The notes below the pieces were generated by a model. The model made no database searches. It was not told the origin of the DNA and was given only the letters and a program-made list of their open reading frames with translations. A stretch of 11,662 nt of DNA from Candidatus Krumholzibacteriia bacterium (GTDB lineage Bacteria; Krumholzibacteriota; Krumholzibacteriia; Krumholzibacteriales; Krumholzibacteriaceae), in assembly GCA_028696635.1 (NCBI GenBank), contig JAQVGR010000018.1:1-11662 (forward strand), written 5' to 3'. This document shows positions 1 to 7,302 of the stretch, piece after piece (the stretch's first letter is position 1; each line of letters opens with the position of its first letter). Position numbers and translations under genes: made by a program.

Positions 1-1103
1 CTGCCGGCGAGCCACGGGAAGGCGGCGAGCCCGGCGTTCTGTATCCACCCGATGATCCCGTACGCCGTCCCGAGGAACCTCTCTCTGACGAGGATCGGCA
101 CGGCCGGCCAGAGCGCCGCCGGCACGTGCGAGAAGGCCATGCCGAGCAGGATGAAGCCCCAGGCGGGATGCAGCATCGTCTGTCCGAGGAGCAGGTGCGC
201 AGGGACGATCAGCAGCGACCCGAGGACCATGATCAGGCCGCGCCTGCCGAGCTTGTCGACGACGAGCCCGAGCAGCGGGGTGAATATCATAGAAGCGATC
301 ATCACGAACGACGTGTAATGCCCCCCCTGGGCGGGGCTCATCCCGAACTTCACCTGAAGGAATCGCGGCGCGTGGCTCGTGAAGGGAAAGACCGCCGAAT
401 AGAAGGTCAGGCAGAGGAAGGAGATCATCCAGAACGGCGCGCCGAGCCGCAGGATGTCGGAGAAGACGATCTTCTCCGCCGAGCCGCCCTCGATCGCCTC
501 GTCGACGCGGCGGTCCATCAGCAGGTAGACGAGAAAGAGCATGAAACTGACGAGCATCACCGCCGTGCCCGCCCAGACCGACCAGCGCCACGAGCCGAAG
601 CGTTCGGCGATCTGGGCGGAGGAGTTGAGGGCGAGGATCGTGCCCAGGCGCATCACCGTGATGTTCAGGCCGAAGGCGAAGCCGAGCTCCCTCCCCCTGA
701 ACCAGCGGGCGATCACCTTGTTGGTGACGAGCACCGCCGCCTCCGAGCCGAAGCCGAAGACGGCGCGTCCGGCGAGCATGAGGGCGAACGACCTCCCCGC
801 TCCCAGAGAGGTCATCAGCGAGCCGAGCAGGATCAACAGCGCGTACAGCGTGCCGGCCTTGCGCACGCCGATCCGGTCGAGAAGGAACCCCGCCACGACG
901 ACGAGGAAGAGAAGGTTCGGGATCGAGTAGTACGAGAACAGCTTCCCGTACTGGGAGTTGTCGATCCCCATCTCCTCCTGGATGAAGTCGTTGATCGGGC
1001 TGAGGACGTCGTAGACGTAGTACGAGCCGAACAGCAGCATGCTGATGATCGGCAGGATCAGCCATCGGTACCACCGCCGTCCCTCCCGCGCCGGTTCGGT
1101 CAT
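1..1103 (-). CDS. MFS transporter, MFSD1-like, 3' end cut by window edge
   Basis: Polytopic inner-membrane carrier; 367 codons are visible and the C-terminus lies beyond base 1. The ATG at 1103 is preceded by a clear GGAGG ribosome site 7 nt upstream. The first membrane helix begins near residue 14 (WLILPIISMLLFGSYYVYDV), followed by repeated hydrophobic helices and the usual cytoplasmic basic loops (LDRIGVRK in the first half, VDKLGRRG in the second). The stretch VFGFGSEAAVLVTNKVIARW then FRGRELGFAFGLN, a later RLGT and a post-helix-6 MDRRVDEA resemble the MFSD1 branch (vertebrate MFSD1 is a dipeptide transporter) more than sugar or drug MFS carriers. This is judged from memory of the family. 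It lies 74 bp downstream of a secreted C69 dipeptidase gene on the same strand, so the two are probably cotranscribed. A dipeptide or amino-acid substrate is therefore inferred, not shown. MFS membership is near certain; the subfamily is moderate. Confidence 0.85.
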   Translation of the reverse strand, partial: MTEPAREGRRWYRWLILPIISMLLFGSYYVYDVLSPINDFIQEEMGIDNSQYGKLFSYYSIPNLLFLVVVAGFLLDRIGVRKAGTLYALLILLGSLMTSLGAGRSFALMLAGRAVFGFGSEAAVLVTNKVIARWFRGRELGFAFGLNITVMRLGTILALNSSAQIAERFGSWRWSVWAGTAVMLVSFMLFLVYLLMDRRVDEAIEGGSAEKIVFSDILRLGAPFWMISFLCLTFYSAVFPFTSHAPRFLQVKFGMSPAQGGHYTSFVMIASMIFTPLLGLVVDKLGRRGLIMVLGSLLIVPAHLLLGQTMLHPAWGFILLGMAFSHVPAALWPAVPILVRERFLGTAYGIIGWIQNAGLAAFPWLAG

Positions 1104-1146
1104 CGTTCGGCCTCCTCGTATCTATGATCGTTCCGCCGAGGGCCCT

Positions 1147-1162
1147 CGCCGCCGCGGCGGCG
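1147..1162. repeat. Perfect 16-bp GC palindrome between dipeptidase and transporter genes
   Basis: CGCCGCCGCGGCGGCG reads the same on both strands and sits in the 74-bp gap between the dipeptidase stop and the transporter ribosome site. It could fold into a short hairpin in the shared mRNA that adjusts transporter expression or protects the upstream message. No T-tract follows it on the minus strand, so it is not a convincing intrinsic terminator. In DNA this rich in G+C a chance origin is also possible. Confidence 0.4.
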
Positions 1163-1177
1163 CTCCGCGGAACGCAC

Positions 1178-2746
1178 CTAGAACAGCCCCGTGTACTTCC
1201 ACCACAGGTGGTCGCCAAGATCCCAGTACGCCTGCGTGGCGCGCTCGGCGAACTCGTTCGTGTACCGTGTCAGCAGACGCCGGGCCTTCTGTTCGTCGTC
1301 CGCAAACAGTTCCGCCGCCTTCCTCTCGAGCTCCCCCTGGGCGGCGAACGCCTCGGTCTCGAGGGCGACCCGGACCGAGTCGACGTCGACCCTCATGTGG
1401 CCCCACTTCTGCGCGGAGAGGTCGGCGACCCGGTTGAACCCCCACCACGCGCAGTCGCGCCGGAAGGCGCGCCGTCCGCAGACCTTCCACGAGTCGGGCA
1501 TGTCGGTGACGCCGCACCATATCGGCGTGAACGCCGTCATCGCGGGATTGTCCCACCCGAACCAGACCACCCCTCCGATCGGGTCGGGAAGCCACGACCG
1601 CGACTGGGTGATCGTGATGTAGGTGCAGTAGTACCGGGCGATGCACCGCTCGCCCATGCGGTCCCAGCCTCCGTTGATCTTCAGCAGCGGCATCATGTCG
1701 TAGTGCATGAACGGGTTCGCGTACGGACTCTTCTCGAATTTCCCCGGCTCGACCTCGACGTACATGAACTTCGTCATGTCGTACTCGGTCCCCTCGAAGG
1801 TGTCCCGGAAGATCTCCATGATCCGGGCGATCGTCACCAGGGTGTCGGGCCTGACCGAGAAGGGGTAGTCCTGGTCGTTCGGGTCGAGCTCGAGCGAGGG
1901 GGCGAGCAGGTCGAGGACCCGCCATTCGCGACGGCGCGCCGCCATGCTGCGGCGCCCATCGGGATCGTACGCGTAGGCGAATCGGAACGGCTCCCCCGAG
2001 GCGGGATCCCACCAGCCGTTCTCGATCGCCACGTCGTAGACATTCTCCGATGCCATGAACATATCGGGGTCCTCGGGGTCTATCTCGAGGATCCGGGCCG
2101 CGTTGGCGTTGACGCCGACATGGTCGTCGGGTATCCGCTGCGCCGCCCAGACCGCGCCGACGCGGTCCGCGCCGCATCCGGCGATCTCGAGCTCCCATGC
2201 CTCCTGAGGGTCGGCGAATGTCAGGGCCTCTCCCCCGTCGTTGTACCCGTGCTCGGCGACCAGCTCGCCGATGACGCGGATCGCTTCCCTGCAGGTCGAG
2301 GCGCGCTCGAGCGCGATCCTGCAGAGCTCCTCGCAGGAGAATCCCGCCGCCTTGTTGCGCAGCTCGGGGCGGCCGCCGAAGGTCGACTCGCCGACGGCGA
2401 GCTGGCGGTCGTTCATGCAGGGGTATGATGTGTTGATGTAACCGTTTGTGCGGGGGACCTGCGGGATCCCGATCCGCAGCCGCACCCCGGTCGTGTCCCC
2501 GGGGAACGCGGTAAAACGCAGCCCCGCGTAGACGCCGCACGTCCCGCCCGCGTGCCTGCGCGCGGGGACGATGTCGAGCCAGGTCCGGTCCTCCCTGCTG
2601 TCGCAGGTGTGCGAGGTGGTGACCGATCCGTCCGCCGAGGCCTTTCTGCCCACCATGATCGACGTGCACCCCTCGGCCCCCCTCGGGACGCACGCCGCCG
2701 CGACTGCGAACGCCGCGGAGAACGCCGCCATGATCTGCCGTCTCAT
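1178..2746 (-). CDS. Secreted C69-family dipeptidase (PepD/U34 type)
   Basis: 522-residue N-terminal-nucleophile cysteine peptidase expected to cleave dipeptides outside the cytoplasm. The ATG at 2746 is chosen because GGAGGT stands 4 nt upstream and a signal peptide follows (MRRQ, then a hydrophobic run to about residue 19). The open frame reaches upstream but encodes nothing family-like there. After the leader comes CTSIMVGRKASADGSV, the classic C69 start, with Cys27 as the predicted nucleophile and Asp49 in HTCDS. Other family blocks visible are LAVGESTFGGRPEL (116-129), AIRVIGELVAEHGY (155-168), GEALTFADPQEAWELEI (172-188), GAVWAAQRIPD (197-207), VGVNANAARI (210-219), EGTEYDMTK (318-326) and TQSRSWLPDPIGGVVWFGWD (380-399). 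The last is a hallmark of secreted C69 enzymes in FCB bacteria. The length is normal and no frameshift is seen. A predicted signal peptidase site (AEG|C) falls exactly before the nucleophile. It is followed by the MFS transporter gene. Confidence 0.93.
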   Translation of the reverse strand: MRRQIMAAFSAAFAVAAACVPRGAEGCTSIMVGRKASADGSVTTSHTCDSREDRTWLDIVPARRHAGGTCGVYAGLRFTAFPGDTTGVRLRIGIPQVPRTNGYINTSYPCMNDRQLAVGESTFGGRPELRNKAAGFSCEELCRIALERASTCREAIRVIGELVAEHGYNDGGEALTFADPQEAWELEIAGCGADRVGAVWAAQRIPDDHVGVNANAARILEIDPEDPDMFMASENVYDVAIENGWWDPASGEPFRFAYAYDPDGRRSMAARRREWRVLDLLAPSLELDPNDQDYPFSVRPDTLVTIARIMEIFRDTFEGTEYDMTKFMYVEVEPGKFEKSPYANPFMHYDMMPLLKINGGWDRMGERCIARYYCTYITITQSRSWLPDPIGGVVWFGWDNPAMTAFTPIWCGVTDMPDSWKVCGRRAFRRDCAWWGFNRVADLSAQKWGHMRVDVDSVRVALETEAFAAQGELERKAAELFADDEQKARRLLTRYTNEFAERATQAYWDLGDHLWWKYTGLF

Positions 2747-2970
2747 CGTAACCTCCGTTGCTGCGCGCGATGCGCGATACCGATGCCAGGCGACGAGGAT
2801 ACCAGCCCCGCCGCCCCGCAGGAAGGCGTTTTTTAGTGGCACCGGCACCCCCCGATCCCGTATATTGTGCCGGTACAAGGTAAACGAGCAAGGAGCGCCC
2901 GCGTACCGTATCAGTTCCGAGTTACAAGATCGCCCCTCCGTACCAGTATCCCGAAAGGATTCGCGCAGCA
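2747..2970. promoter_or_regulatory. Divergent intergenic region between dipeptidase and RRM genes
   Basis: This 224-bp gap must hold the start signals for both diverging genes. On the plus strand the best -10 candidate is TATATT at 2861-2866, without a good -35 box (TGGCAC at 2837-2842 is poor, and it is not a sigma54 site because the downstream GC element is missing). It is followed at once by TTGTGCCGGTACAA (2865-2878), an inverted repeat with one mismatch that could be an operator. A start there would give the RRM mRNA an approximately 100-nt leader. On the minus strand only weak candidates are seen, such as TATCCT near 2797-2802. No open frame with gene-like character was found. Confidence 0.35.
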
Positions 2971-3249
2971 ATGGCCAAGAATCTATACGTCGGCAACCTT
3001 CCGTTCAGCACGAACGACAACGACCTCAGCGAGATCTTCTCGCCGTACGGCACCGTCTCCAGCGCCCGTGTCATCAAGGACCGCATCACGGAGCGCTCGC
3101 GCGGGTTCGGCTTCGTCGAGATGGAGAACGACGATGAGGCAGACAAGGCGATCGCCGAGGTCAACGGCAAGGACCTCGGCGGGCGTCCGCTGAAGGTCAG
3201 CGAGGCGAAACCCCGCGAGAACCGCCGCGGAGCCGGCGGAGGGTACTAG
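2971..3249 (+). CDS. Small RRM-domain RNA-binding protein
   Basis: 92-residue protein that is essentially one RNA recognition motif. RNP2 is LYVGNL (residues 5-10) and RNP1 is RGFGFVEM (44-51), including the aromatic residues that stack on RNA bases (Tyr6, Phe46, Phe48). The rest of the fold is also visible: the alpha-1 segment DNDLSEIFSPYGTV, the beta-2 segment SSARVIKDRITERSR, the alpha-2 segment DDEADKAIAEVNG and the beta-4 segment RPLKVSEAKP. The tail RENRRGAGGGY is a very short basic, glycine-rich extension, as in bacterial Rbp-type proteins, some of which are cold-induced in cyanobacteria. The ATG at 2971 is preceded by AAAGGA about 11 nt upstream, a slightly long spacing. It is single-gene, divergent from the dipeptidase and convergent with tRNA-Asp. 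Likely role: cytoplasmic binding of single-stranded RNA affecting mRNA stability or folding. The target is unknown. Confidence 0.95.
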   Translation: MAKNLYVGNLPFSTNDNDLSEIFSPYGTVSSARVIKDRITERSRGFGFVEMENDDEADKAIAEVNGKDLGGRPLKVSEAKPRENRRGAGGGY

Positions 3250-3298
3250 AACGGCCTCGCCCTGCTCCCGCCGGGCGCGCGTCCGATCATGGACGAGA

Positions 3299-3329
3299 AA
3301 CGGGCGGGGCCCCGAGGGTCCCGCCCGTT
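3299..3329. terminator. Strong hairpin shared by convergent RRM gene and tRNA-Asp
   Basis: AACGGGCGGG (3299-3308) pairs with CCCGCCCGTT (3320-3329), and the stem continues inward through a G-T wobble and three more pairs to a 3-nt loop, about 14 pairs in all. It lies 49 bp past the RRM stop and 26 bp past the tRNA 3' end. On the plus strand it is followed by a T-rich but broken stretch (CGCTTCTTCC) and on the minus strand by TTTCTC, so it may work in both directions, if imperfectly. Nothing else between the two genes looks functional. Confidence 0.7.
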
Positions 3330-3355
3330 CGCTTCTTCCGATTTCGGCAAAAAAA

Positions 3356-3429
<74 letters not shown>

Positions 3430-3514
3430 GTACAGATCGCCGCCACAGACGCCTCGGCGGAGGCCCGGCCCGCCCCTTCGGGAGAACCCGCCGGCCGCCG
3501 CCGTCGGCCACTAT

Positions 3515-3543
3515 TCTATAACAACCCCCTACCTCGAAGTCAA
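3515..3543 (-). promoter_or_regulatory. Sigma70-type promoter of tRNA-Asp
   Basis: On the minus strand TTGACT (3543-3538) and TATAGA (3520-3515) are separated by exactly 17 bp, and the -10 box is preceded by TGT, giving an extended -10. This is the strongest promoter match in the window and stands out in otherwise GC-rich sequence. Transcription should begin near 3508, giving a leader of about 80 nt that RNase P would remove at 3429. It lies just after the stop of the nagZ-like gene, so the tRNA is independent of that operon. Confidence 0.8.
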
Positions 3544-3585
3544 CGCAAATCTTCCGCCGCCGGGAGCCCGCCGGACCTCGCCGGC

Positions 3586-5133
3586 TCAGCCTCCCAGCAG
3601 GAGCCTCGCCAGCTCGTCGGCGGCCGCGTCGTAGACCCCGAAGGTGGCGATCGCCGGCGTCCCGGGAGGGGCGAACCGCAGATCGGCCGGGCGCGCGGCC
3701 GCTATCACGACGGCAGCCCCCGAGGCCAGGGCCTCCGCCGCGGCAGGCTCGAGCGGAGCGCGCGCGACAAACACCAGCACCGCATCTGGGGCCGTTGCGC
3801 CAGCGGGAAGGCTCGAGGAGCTTCCCCCCCGATCCCGGGGCGCAAGCGCCGCGAAGAACGTCTGCGCCCCGAGCGCCGACGCGAGTCTCGCCGCGAACCT
3901 TCCGACGACGGGATAGGAGAGGTCCCTCCCGGTTCCCGCGAGGACGAGCCGCGGCGGCAGGCCTCGGGCCCGCTCGCGCAGCGCCCCCGCGGGATCGCCC
4001 GCGATCTTCATCGAGCGCCGGGCGATCTCCCGCTCGACAGGGGCCGGGGACGGAAAGCCGCCTTCGGGTATCCCGGCGCGGCGCGATCTGCGCCCCCGAA
4101 GCGCGGCGATCCGCGCGAGCGAAGGGGCGGAGAGGGCCTCGAATCGATCGCCCCGCAGCGGATCCTTCGGCGCTTCCGGGGCGAAAGCGCCCAGCTCGCC
4201 GTACGCCTCGGTCACGGGACTCGAGAAGAGGAGCAGATCGTTCCCCGCCTCGAGAGCCGCGCCGACCACGGCGGCGGGGCCGGTCCCCGGCGCCTTGCGC
4301 GCGCGGGGGTCGATGGAGGCCATCGGCACCCTGTCAGGCAGGATCCCGGCCATCTCGAGCGCGTCGGTGATCACCGCCCCGCCGAACCCGAGCTCCCCCC
4401 TGAGCAGACCGCCGAGCAGCCCGGGGTCGAGCGAGGCGGGACGATCGCTCCCGCGCAGCGCCACATGGGCGCTCATCACGCAATCGGCCCCCGCCGCTAT
4501 CCCCGCGGCGAAGGGGATCAGTTCGCGGCCGGCCAGCGTCGTCCGGTCGGCCTCAATGACGGGAAGGGTCAGGTGCGAATCGGCCCCTGTCGCGCCGTGG
4601 CCGGGAAAGTGCTTGAGGCAGGTCAGGAGCCCTTCGCCGGCGCAGGCGCGGACGAAGATCTCCACGGCGGCGGCGGTCTCGGCGGCTCCCCCCGCGAAGG
4701 CCCTCGTGCCGATGACGGGGTTGTCCGGATCGCTCCCGATGTCGGCCAGTGGCGCGAGCACGAGGTTCACGCCGCAGGAGGCGATGCGGCGGGCCGTCTC
4801 GCCGGCGCAGGCGGCGAGAAGACCCGCGTCGCGGGGGAGCCAGGCGGCGGCCGGCGACGGGGGGGTTCCGATCGCGCGCGAGAGCACCGATATCACCCCC
4901 CCCTCGTGATCGGCGCAGACGAGAAGCGGGGCGCTCCCGGACCGGCCCGCCGCCCGGCGGGCCTCGTCGACGAGAGCGGCCGTCTGCGCGGCGCTCTCGA
5001 CATTGCGGTCGAAGAGGATGATCCCTGCCGGGGGCGCCTCGGCGAGCAACCGGCACTCGTCATCGCCGAGGGCTGTCCCGGCCAGCCCCACGATGCAGTG
5101 CGGCGCGATCCTCGATATGAGAGTGTTCGGCAT
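3586..5133 (-). CDS. nagZ: GH3 beta-N-acetylhexosaminidase, NagZ-like, two-domain
   Basis: 515-residue glycoside hydrolase family 3 enzyme, expected to remove N-acetylglucosamine from muropeptides or GlcNAc-anhydroMurNAc during wall recycling. The N-terminal barrel shows GIILFDRN (37-44), DHEGG (75-79), the NagZ signature KHFPGHGATGADSH (174-187) carrying the Asp185/His187 acid-base pair, and the nucleophile Asp257 in VITDALEMAG. The residue after EGG is Val rather than the frequent Arg, a change also seen in Bacillus-type enzymes. From about residue 380 a second alpha/beta domain ends in PAIATFGVYDAAADELARLL. This recalls the longer Gram-positive NagZ rather than the 340-residue proteobacterial form. 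No signal peptide is present, so it should be cytoplasmic. The ATG at 5133 has only a weak upstream site (GGA, 10 nt), and the gene follows the SpoIID-domain gene by 46 bp, so it probably depends on operon transcription. Confidence 0.9.
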   Translation of the reverse strand: MPNTLISRIAPHCIVGLAGTALGDDECRLLAEAPPAGIILFDRNVESAAQTAALVDEARRAAGRSGSAPLLVCADHEGGVISVLSRAIGTPPSPAAAWLPRDAGLLAACAGETARRIASCGVNLVLAPLADIGSDPDNPVIGTRAFAGGAAETAAAVEIFVRACAGEGLLTCLKHFPGHGATGADSHLTLPVIEADRTTLAGRELIPFAAGIAAGADCVMSAHVALRGSDRPASLDPGLLGGLLRGELGFGGAVITDALEMAGILPDRVPMASIDPRARKAPGTGPAAVVGAALEAGNDLLLFSSPVTEAYGELGAFAPEAPKDPLRGDRFEALSAPSLARIAALRGRRSRRAGIPEGGFPSPAPVEREIARRSMKIAGDPAGALRERARGLPPRLVLAGTGRDLSYPVVGRFAARLASALGAQTFFAALAPRDRGGSSSSLPAGATAPDAVLVFVARAPLEPAAAEALASGAAVVIAAARPADLRFAPPGTPAIATFGVYDAAADELARLLLGG

Positions 5134-5179
5134 CTGCTGCGATCCGCGGCGGGACTGCCCGGCGGGGGGCAGGCCGCCG

Positions 5180-6520
5180 TCAGCGGTATATCTTCCCGAT
5201 AGCGATCCCCGGATAGTAGTGGCCGAGGATCTGCTCGGCGCTCATCCCGAGCCCGGCCATCCTGATGGAGCCGTTCTGGCACATCCCGATCCCGTGGCCG
5301 TTCCCCCCCCCGATCAGCTCGACCGACCTGACCCTCCCGCCGCCGCGGCGCGTCTCCATCTTGAACAGCGTGCTGCGCAGGATCGGCCCGGTCGGCGAAT
5401 CGGGGCGAAGGACCCAGCGGATCCGGTCCCCCTCGACGCGCCAGGTCCCCGCGTCGGTGACTACGGTGATCGCCGCCGCCCGGCCGCTCGCGGAGCGCGA
5501 GTCGATCCTGATGTCGCGCAGGATGTTGAAGGGGCGTACCACCTCTCCGAGCTCGCTGCGGAGGGTCTTCTGGAGGATCCGGGCGAGATCGGTCCCCGAC
5601 CACTTCGCCTCCCACCGGAAGTGCCCCGACCCGGCGCAGTACGACCGGTTCTCCCCCGGCGGAGCGTCCCGGACCCCCTCGAGATAGGGGTACGGGGTCT
5701 TCCACGGCCAGCCGACGCGGATGTCGGCGGTGTGCCCGCCGCAGCAGGAGCTGTAGTACGCCCGTATCGGCTCGCCGTCCCAGGTCCCGACGAGCCCCCG
5801 CGTCGCGTCGACCGCCTCGCTGGCGCGCGCGTTCTCCCCCCTGACCCCACGGTATACCTGGTCCATGACCGTCGACCTGAGGTCGAACAGCTCCCCCCGT
5901 TTCTCCTCGAGCTTGCTCAGGGCGTACGAGCGCGATGCGATCGCCTGCGCCCGGTACGCCTCGAAGAGGCCGTCCCCCAGATGCCCGATCTCGGAGGGAA
6001 GCACCCCTTTGAGGTAGTCGTCGATCTCGATGACATTGATCGCCGCGATGCCGGAGCCGCCGGGGCGCGCCTGCAGGATGCCTCGGTACGGAATATCCTC
6101 TATCGTGAAGAGCCCCCCGGCATCGGGGCGTATCTCGAGCGCGAGGGCGTCGTGCGATCTCCCCCCGCGCTGTCGCAGCCGGACGCCGTCGCCGGCGCGC
6201 GAGACGGCGAACGTCCCCGATATCTCGAAGACCGGGGTCCAGCCGTCTCCTGCGGCCTCGAAGACCCGGGCCCGCGGGACCGATACGGTGAAGGCCCTGT
6301 CGCTCTCGAGCACGAGGACCCTGACGATCGGGGCCTCCCCCGGCTCGGGGGCCGGTGGCAGCGGAGCGGGGGCGGGGGCGGGAGGGCAGGCGGGACGCGG
6401 GGCCCCGCAGGCGGCGAGCAGCCCCGCGAGCAGCGCGCATGCCGCGCAGGCATGCCGTCTCGAGCGGCACGCGCCGCCGAGGAGCCGGTCCGGGGGCCGT
6501 CTGCGCATCGGCATGGTCAT
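5180..6520 (-). CDS. SpoIID/LytB-domain lipoprotein, putative peptidoglycan lytic enzyme
   Basis: 446-residue envelope protein. The ATG at 6520 overlaps the stop of the preceding gene as ATGA, implying translational coupling; the ATGs at 6514 and 6508 are alternatives. The N-terminus is basic, then hydrophobic, ending in LLAAC (Cys38, lipobox), followed by a Pro/Ala-rich linker (41-63), so a lipid-anchored protein is predicted. The SpoIID domain spans about 155-446: YLKGVLPSEIG (169-179, Glu177 aligning with the catalytic Glu of SpoIID), AYRAQAIASRSYALSK (188-203), YYSSCCGGHTADI (255-267) and GHGIGMCQNGS (408-418), ending with MSAEQILGHYYPGI. In Bacillus, SpoIID is a lytic transglycosylase acting on glycan strands stripped of peptides. 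Here no sporulation context is seen, so general wall turnover or division is more likely. Its neighbours, NagZ-like and AnmK-like, belong to muropeptide recycling. Confidence 0.9.
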   Translation of the reverse strand: MTMPMRRRPPDRLLGGACRSRRHACAACALLAGLLAACGAPRPACPPAPAPAPLPPAPEPGEAPIVRVLVLESDRAFTVSVPRARVFEAAGDGWTPVFEISGTFAVSRAGDGVRLRQRGGRSHDALALEIRPDAGGLFTIEDIPYRGILQARPGGSGIAAINVIEIDDYLKGVLPSEIGHLGDGLFEAYRAQAIASRSYALSKLEEKRGELFDLRSTVMDQVYRGVRGENARASEAVDATRGLVGTWDGEPIRAYYSSCCGGHTADIRVGWPWKTPYPYLEGVRDAPPGENRSYCAGSGHFRWEAKWSGTDLARILQKTLRSELGEVVRPFNILRDIRIDSRSASGRAAAITVVTDAGTWRVEGDRIRWVLRPDSPTGPILRSTLFKMETRRGGGRVRSVELIGGGNGHGIGMCQNGSIRMAGLGMSAEQILGHYYPGIAIGKIYR

Positions 6521-7218
6521 ACCGCCGGGAAGAAGAACTCGCCGTGCAGCGCGGCGTCGGGGGGGAGATCCCCGACCCGGCGGACCGTCCTGGTGGCGAC
6601 CGCCGACTTCGGGGGAATCGAGCCGCGGGGGCAGGCCCCGTCGATCGCCTCGTGATAGACCGATTCGTTGGCGAGCAGGGCCACGGCGACCGCCTCGCGG
6701 GCGATCTCGTCGAGATCGTAGCGCTCGACCATCGCGGCGACCATCCCCCGCAGGATCGACTCCTTCACGGGGACCCAGTGGCCGATCCCCCGGTGCGGCC
6801 CGATCCTGAAGCAGCTGGCCACGATGCACCCCGTCAGCTCGCTCAGCGCCCCCGGATCGTCCGGGATCTCGCGCCCTCCCGCCTCGATCCCCTTGAGCCC
6901 TATCAGGTCGACCTCGCCGGGGTCGATCTCCGCCGACTCGACGATTCCGAAGAAGATCGAGTTTATCTGGTGCAGGATGAGGAAATTGACCTGGGCGAGC
7001 CCTTCGGCCCCGAGGTCGCCTCCGAGAGAGGCCAGGGCCGACTGGAGCTCGGCGGGAAGGACGGCCGAGCGCGCCGAGAGCAGCTCGAGCACGGTATCGT
7101 CGCCGCTCCCGCTGACCTCGACGAGGACCGCTCCGAGGCGGCCGCCGGATCCGCCCGCCTCGATGCCGACGATCACCCTGCTCTCCCTGCTGCGGAGACT
7201 CTCGAGCCGTTTTTCCAC
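6517..7218 (-). CDS. Shortened AnmK-like protein lacking the kinase core
   Basis: 233-residue cytoplasmic protein. The start is GTG at 7218, fixed by a perfect GGAGGT site 6 nt upstream. From memory of E. coli AnmK, residues 76-150 align almost without gaps: LAQVNFLILHQINSIFF and EVDLIGLKG match the segment before HGQT, and ELTGCIVASCFR matches the RTGITVVGDFR block. The start VIVGIEAGGSGGRLGAVLVEV matches the MSGTSLDG nucleotide loop region, and the end (EAVAVALLANES to GEFFFPAV) matches the AnmK C-terminus. The middle of about 170 residues (NIGGIAN and most of the second lobe) is absent. The catalytic signatures are altered: GTSLDG, HGQT and the Asp after DFR are all replaced. Hence it is unlikely to phosphorylate anhydroMurNAc; a binding, scaffold or regulatory role is possible. 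The frame is intact, with normal codon use and coupling, so it is not a recent pseudogene. It is first in an operon with spoIID-like and nagZ-like genes. Confidence 0.6.
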   Translation of the reverse strand: MEKRLESLRSRESRVIVGIEAGGSGGRLGAVLVEVSGSGDDTVLELLSARSAVLPAELQSALASLGGDLGAEGLAQVNFLILHQINSIFFGIVESAEIDPGEVDLIGLKGIEAGGREIPDDPGALSELTGCIVASCFRIGPHRGIGHWVPVKESILRGMVAAMVERYDLDEIAREAVAVALLANESVYHEAIDGACPRGSIPPKSAVATRTVRRVGDLPPDAALHGEFFFPAV

Positions 7219-7263
7219 GCTGCGACCTCCGGCCGGAAACGACGGTGCTGGCGGACGACTCCG

Positions 7264-7292
7264 ATTGTACGGGGGCCGCAGGGCGGGGTAAA
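7264..7292 (-). promoter_or_regulatory. Probable promoter of the AnmK-like/SpoIID/NagZ operon
   Basis: On the minus strand TTTACC (7292-7287) and TACAAT (7269-7264) are 17 bp apart, matching 4 of 6 and 5 of 6 consensus bases. They sit in the 84-bp gap after the protease stop. A start near 7257 would give a leader of about 40 nt ending in the GGAGGT ribosome site. No terminator hairpin for the protease gene is seen in the gap, so read-through may add to expression. Confidence 0.55.
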
Positions 7293-7302
7293 GATGTTTT
7301 TC

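Noticed and set aside
126..1127. Plus-strand open frame of 333 codons over the transporter
   Set aside because: The product is extremely rich in Glu, Arg, His and Asp without domains, while the minus strand encodes a clear multi-helix carrier.
2837..2842. TGGCAC as the -24 element of a sigma54 promoter before the RRM gene
   Set aside because: The required TTGC-type -12 element at the right distance is absent; the sequence there is a C-run.
2747..2971. 75-residue N-terminal extension of the dipeptidase frame
   Set aside because: The start at 2746 has a GGAGGT site and begins a proper signal peptide. The extension would bury the leader and resembles no family sequence.
3570..3585. Possible terminator hairpin (GCCGG/CCGGC) after the nagZ-like gene
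   Set aside because: The stem is only 5 bp and no T-run follows on the minus strand, so it does not support an intrinsic terminator.
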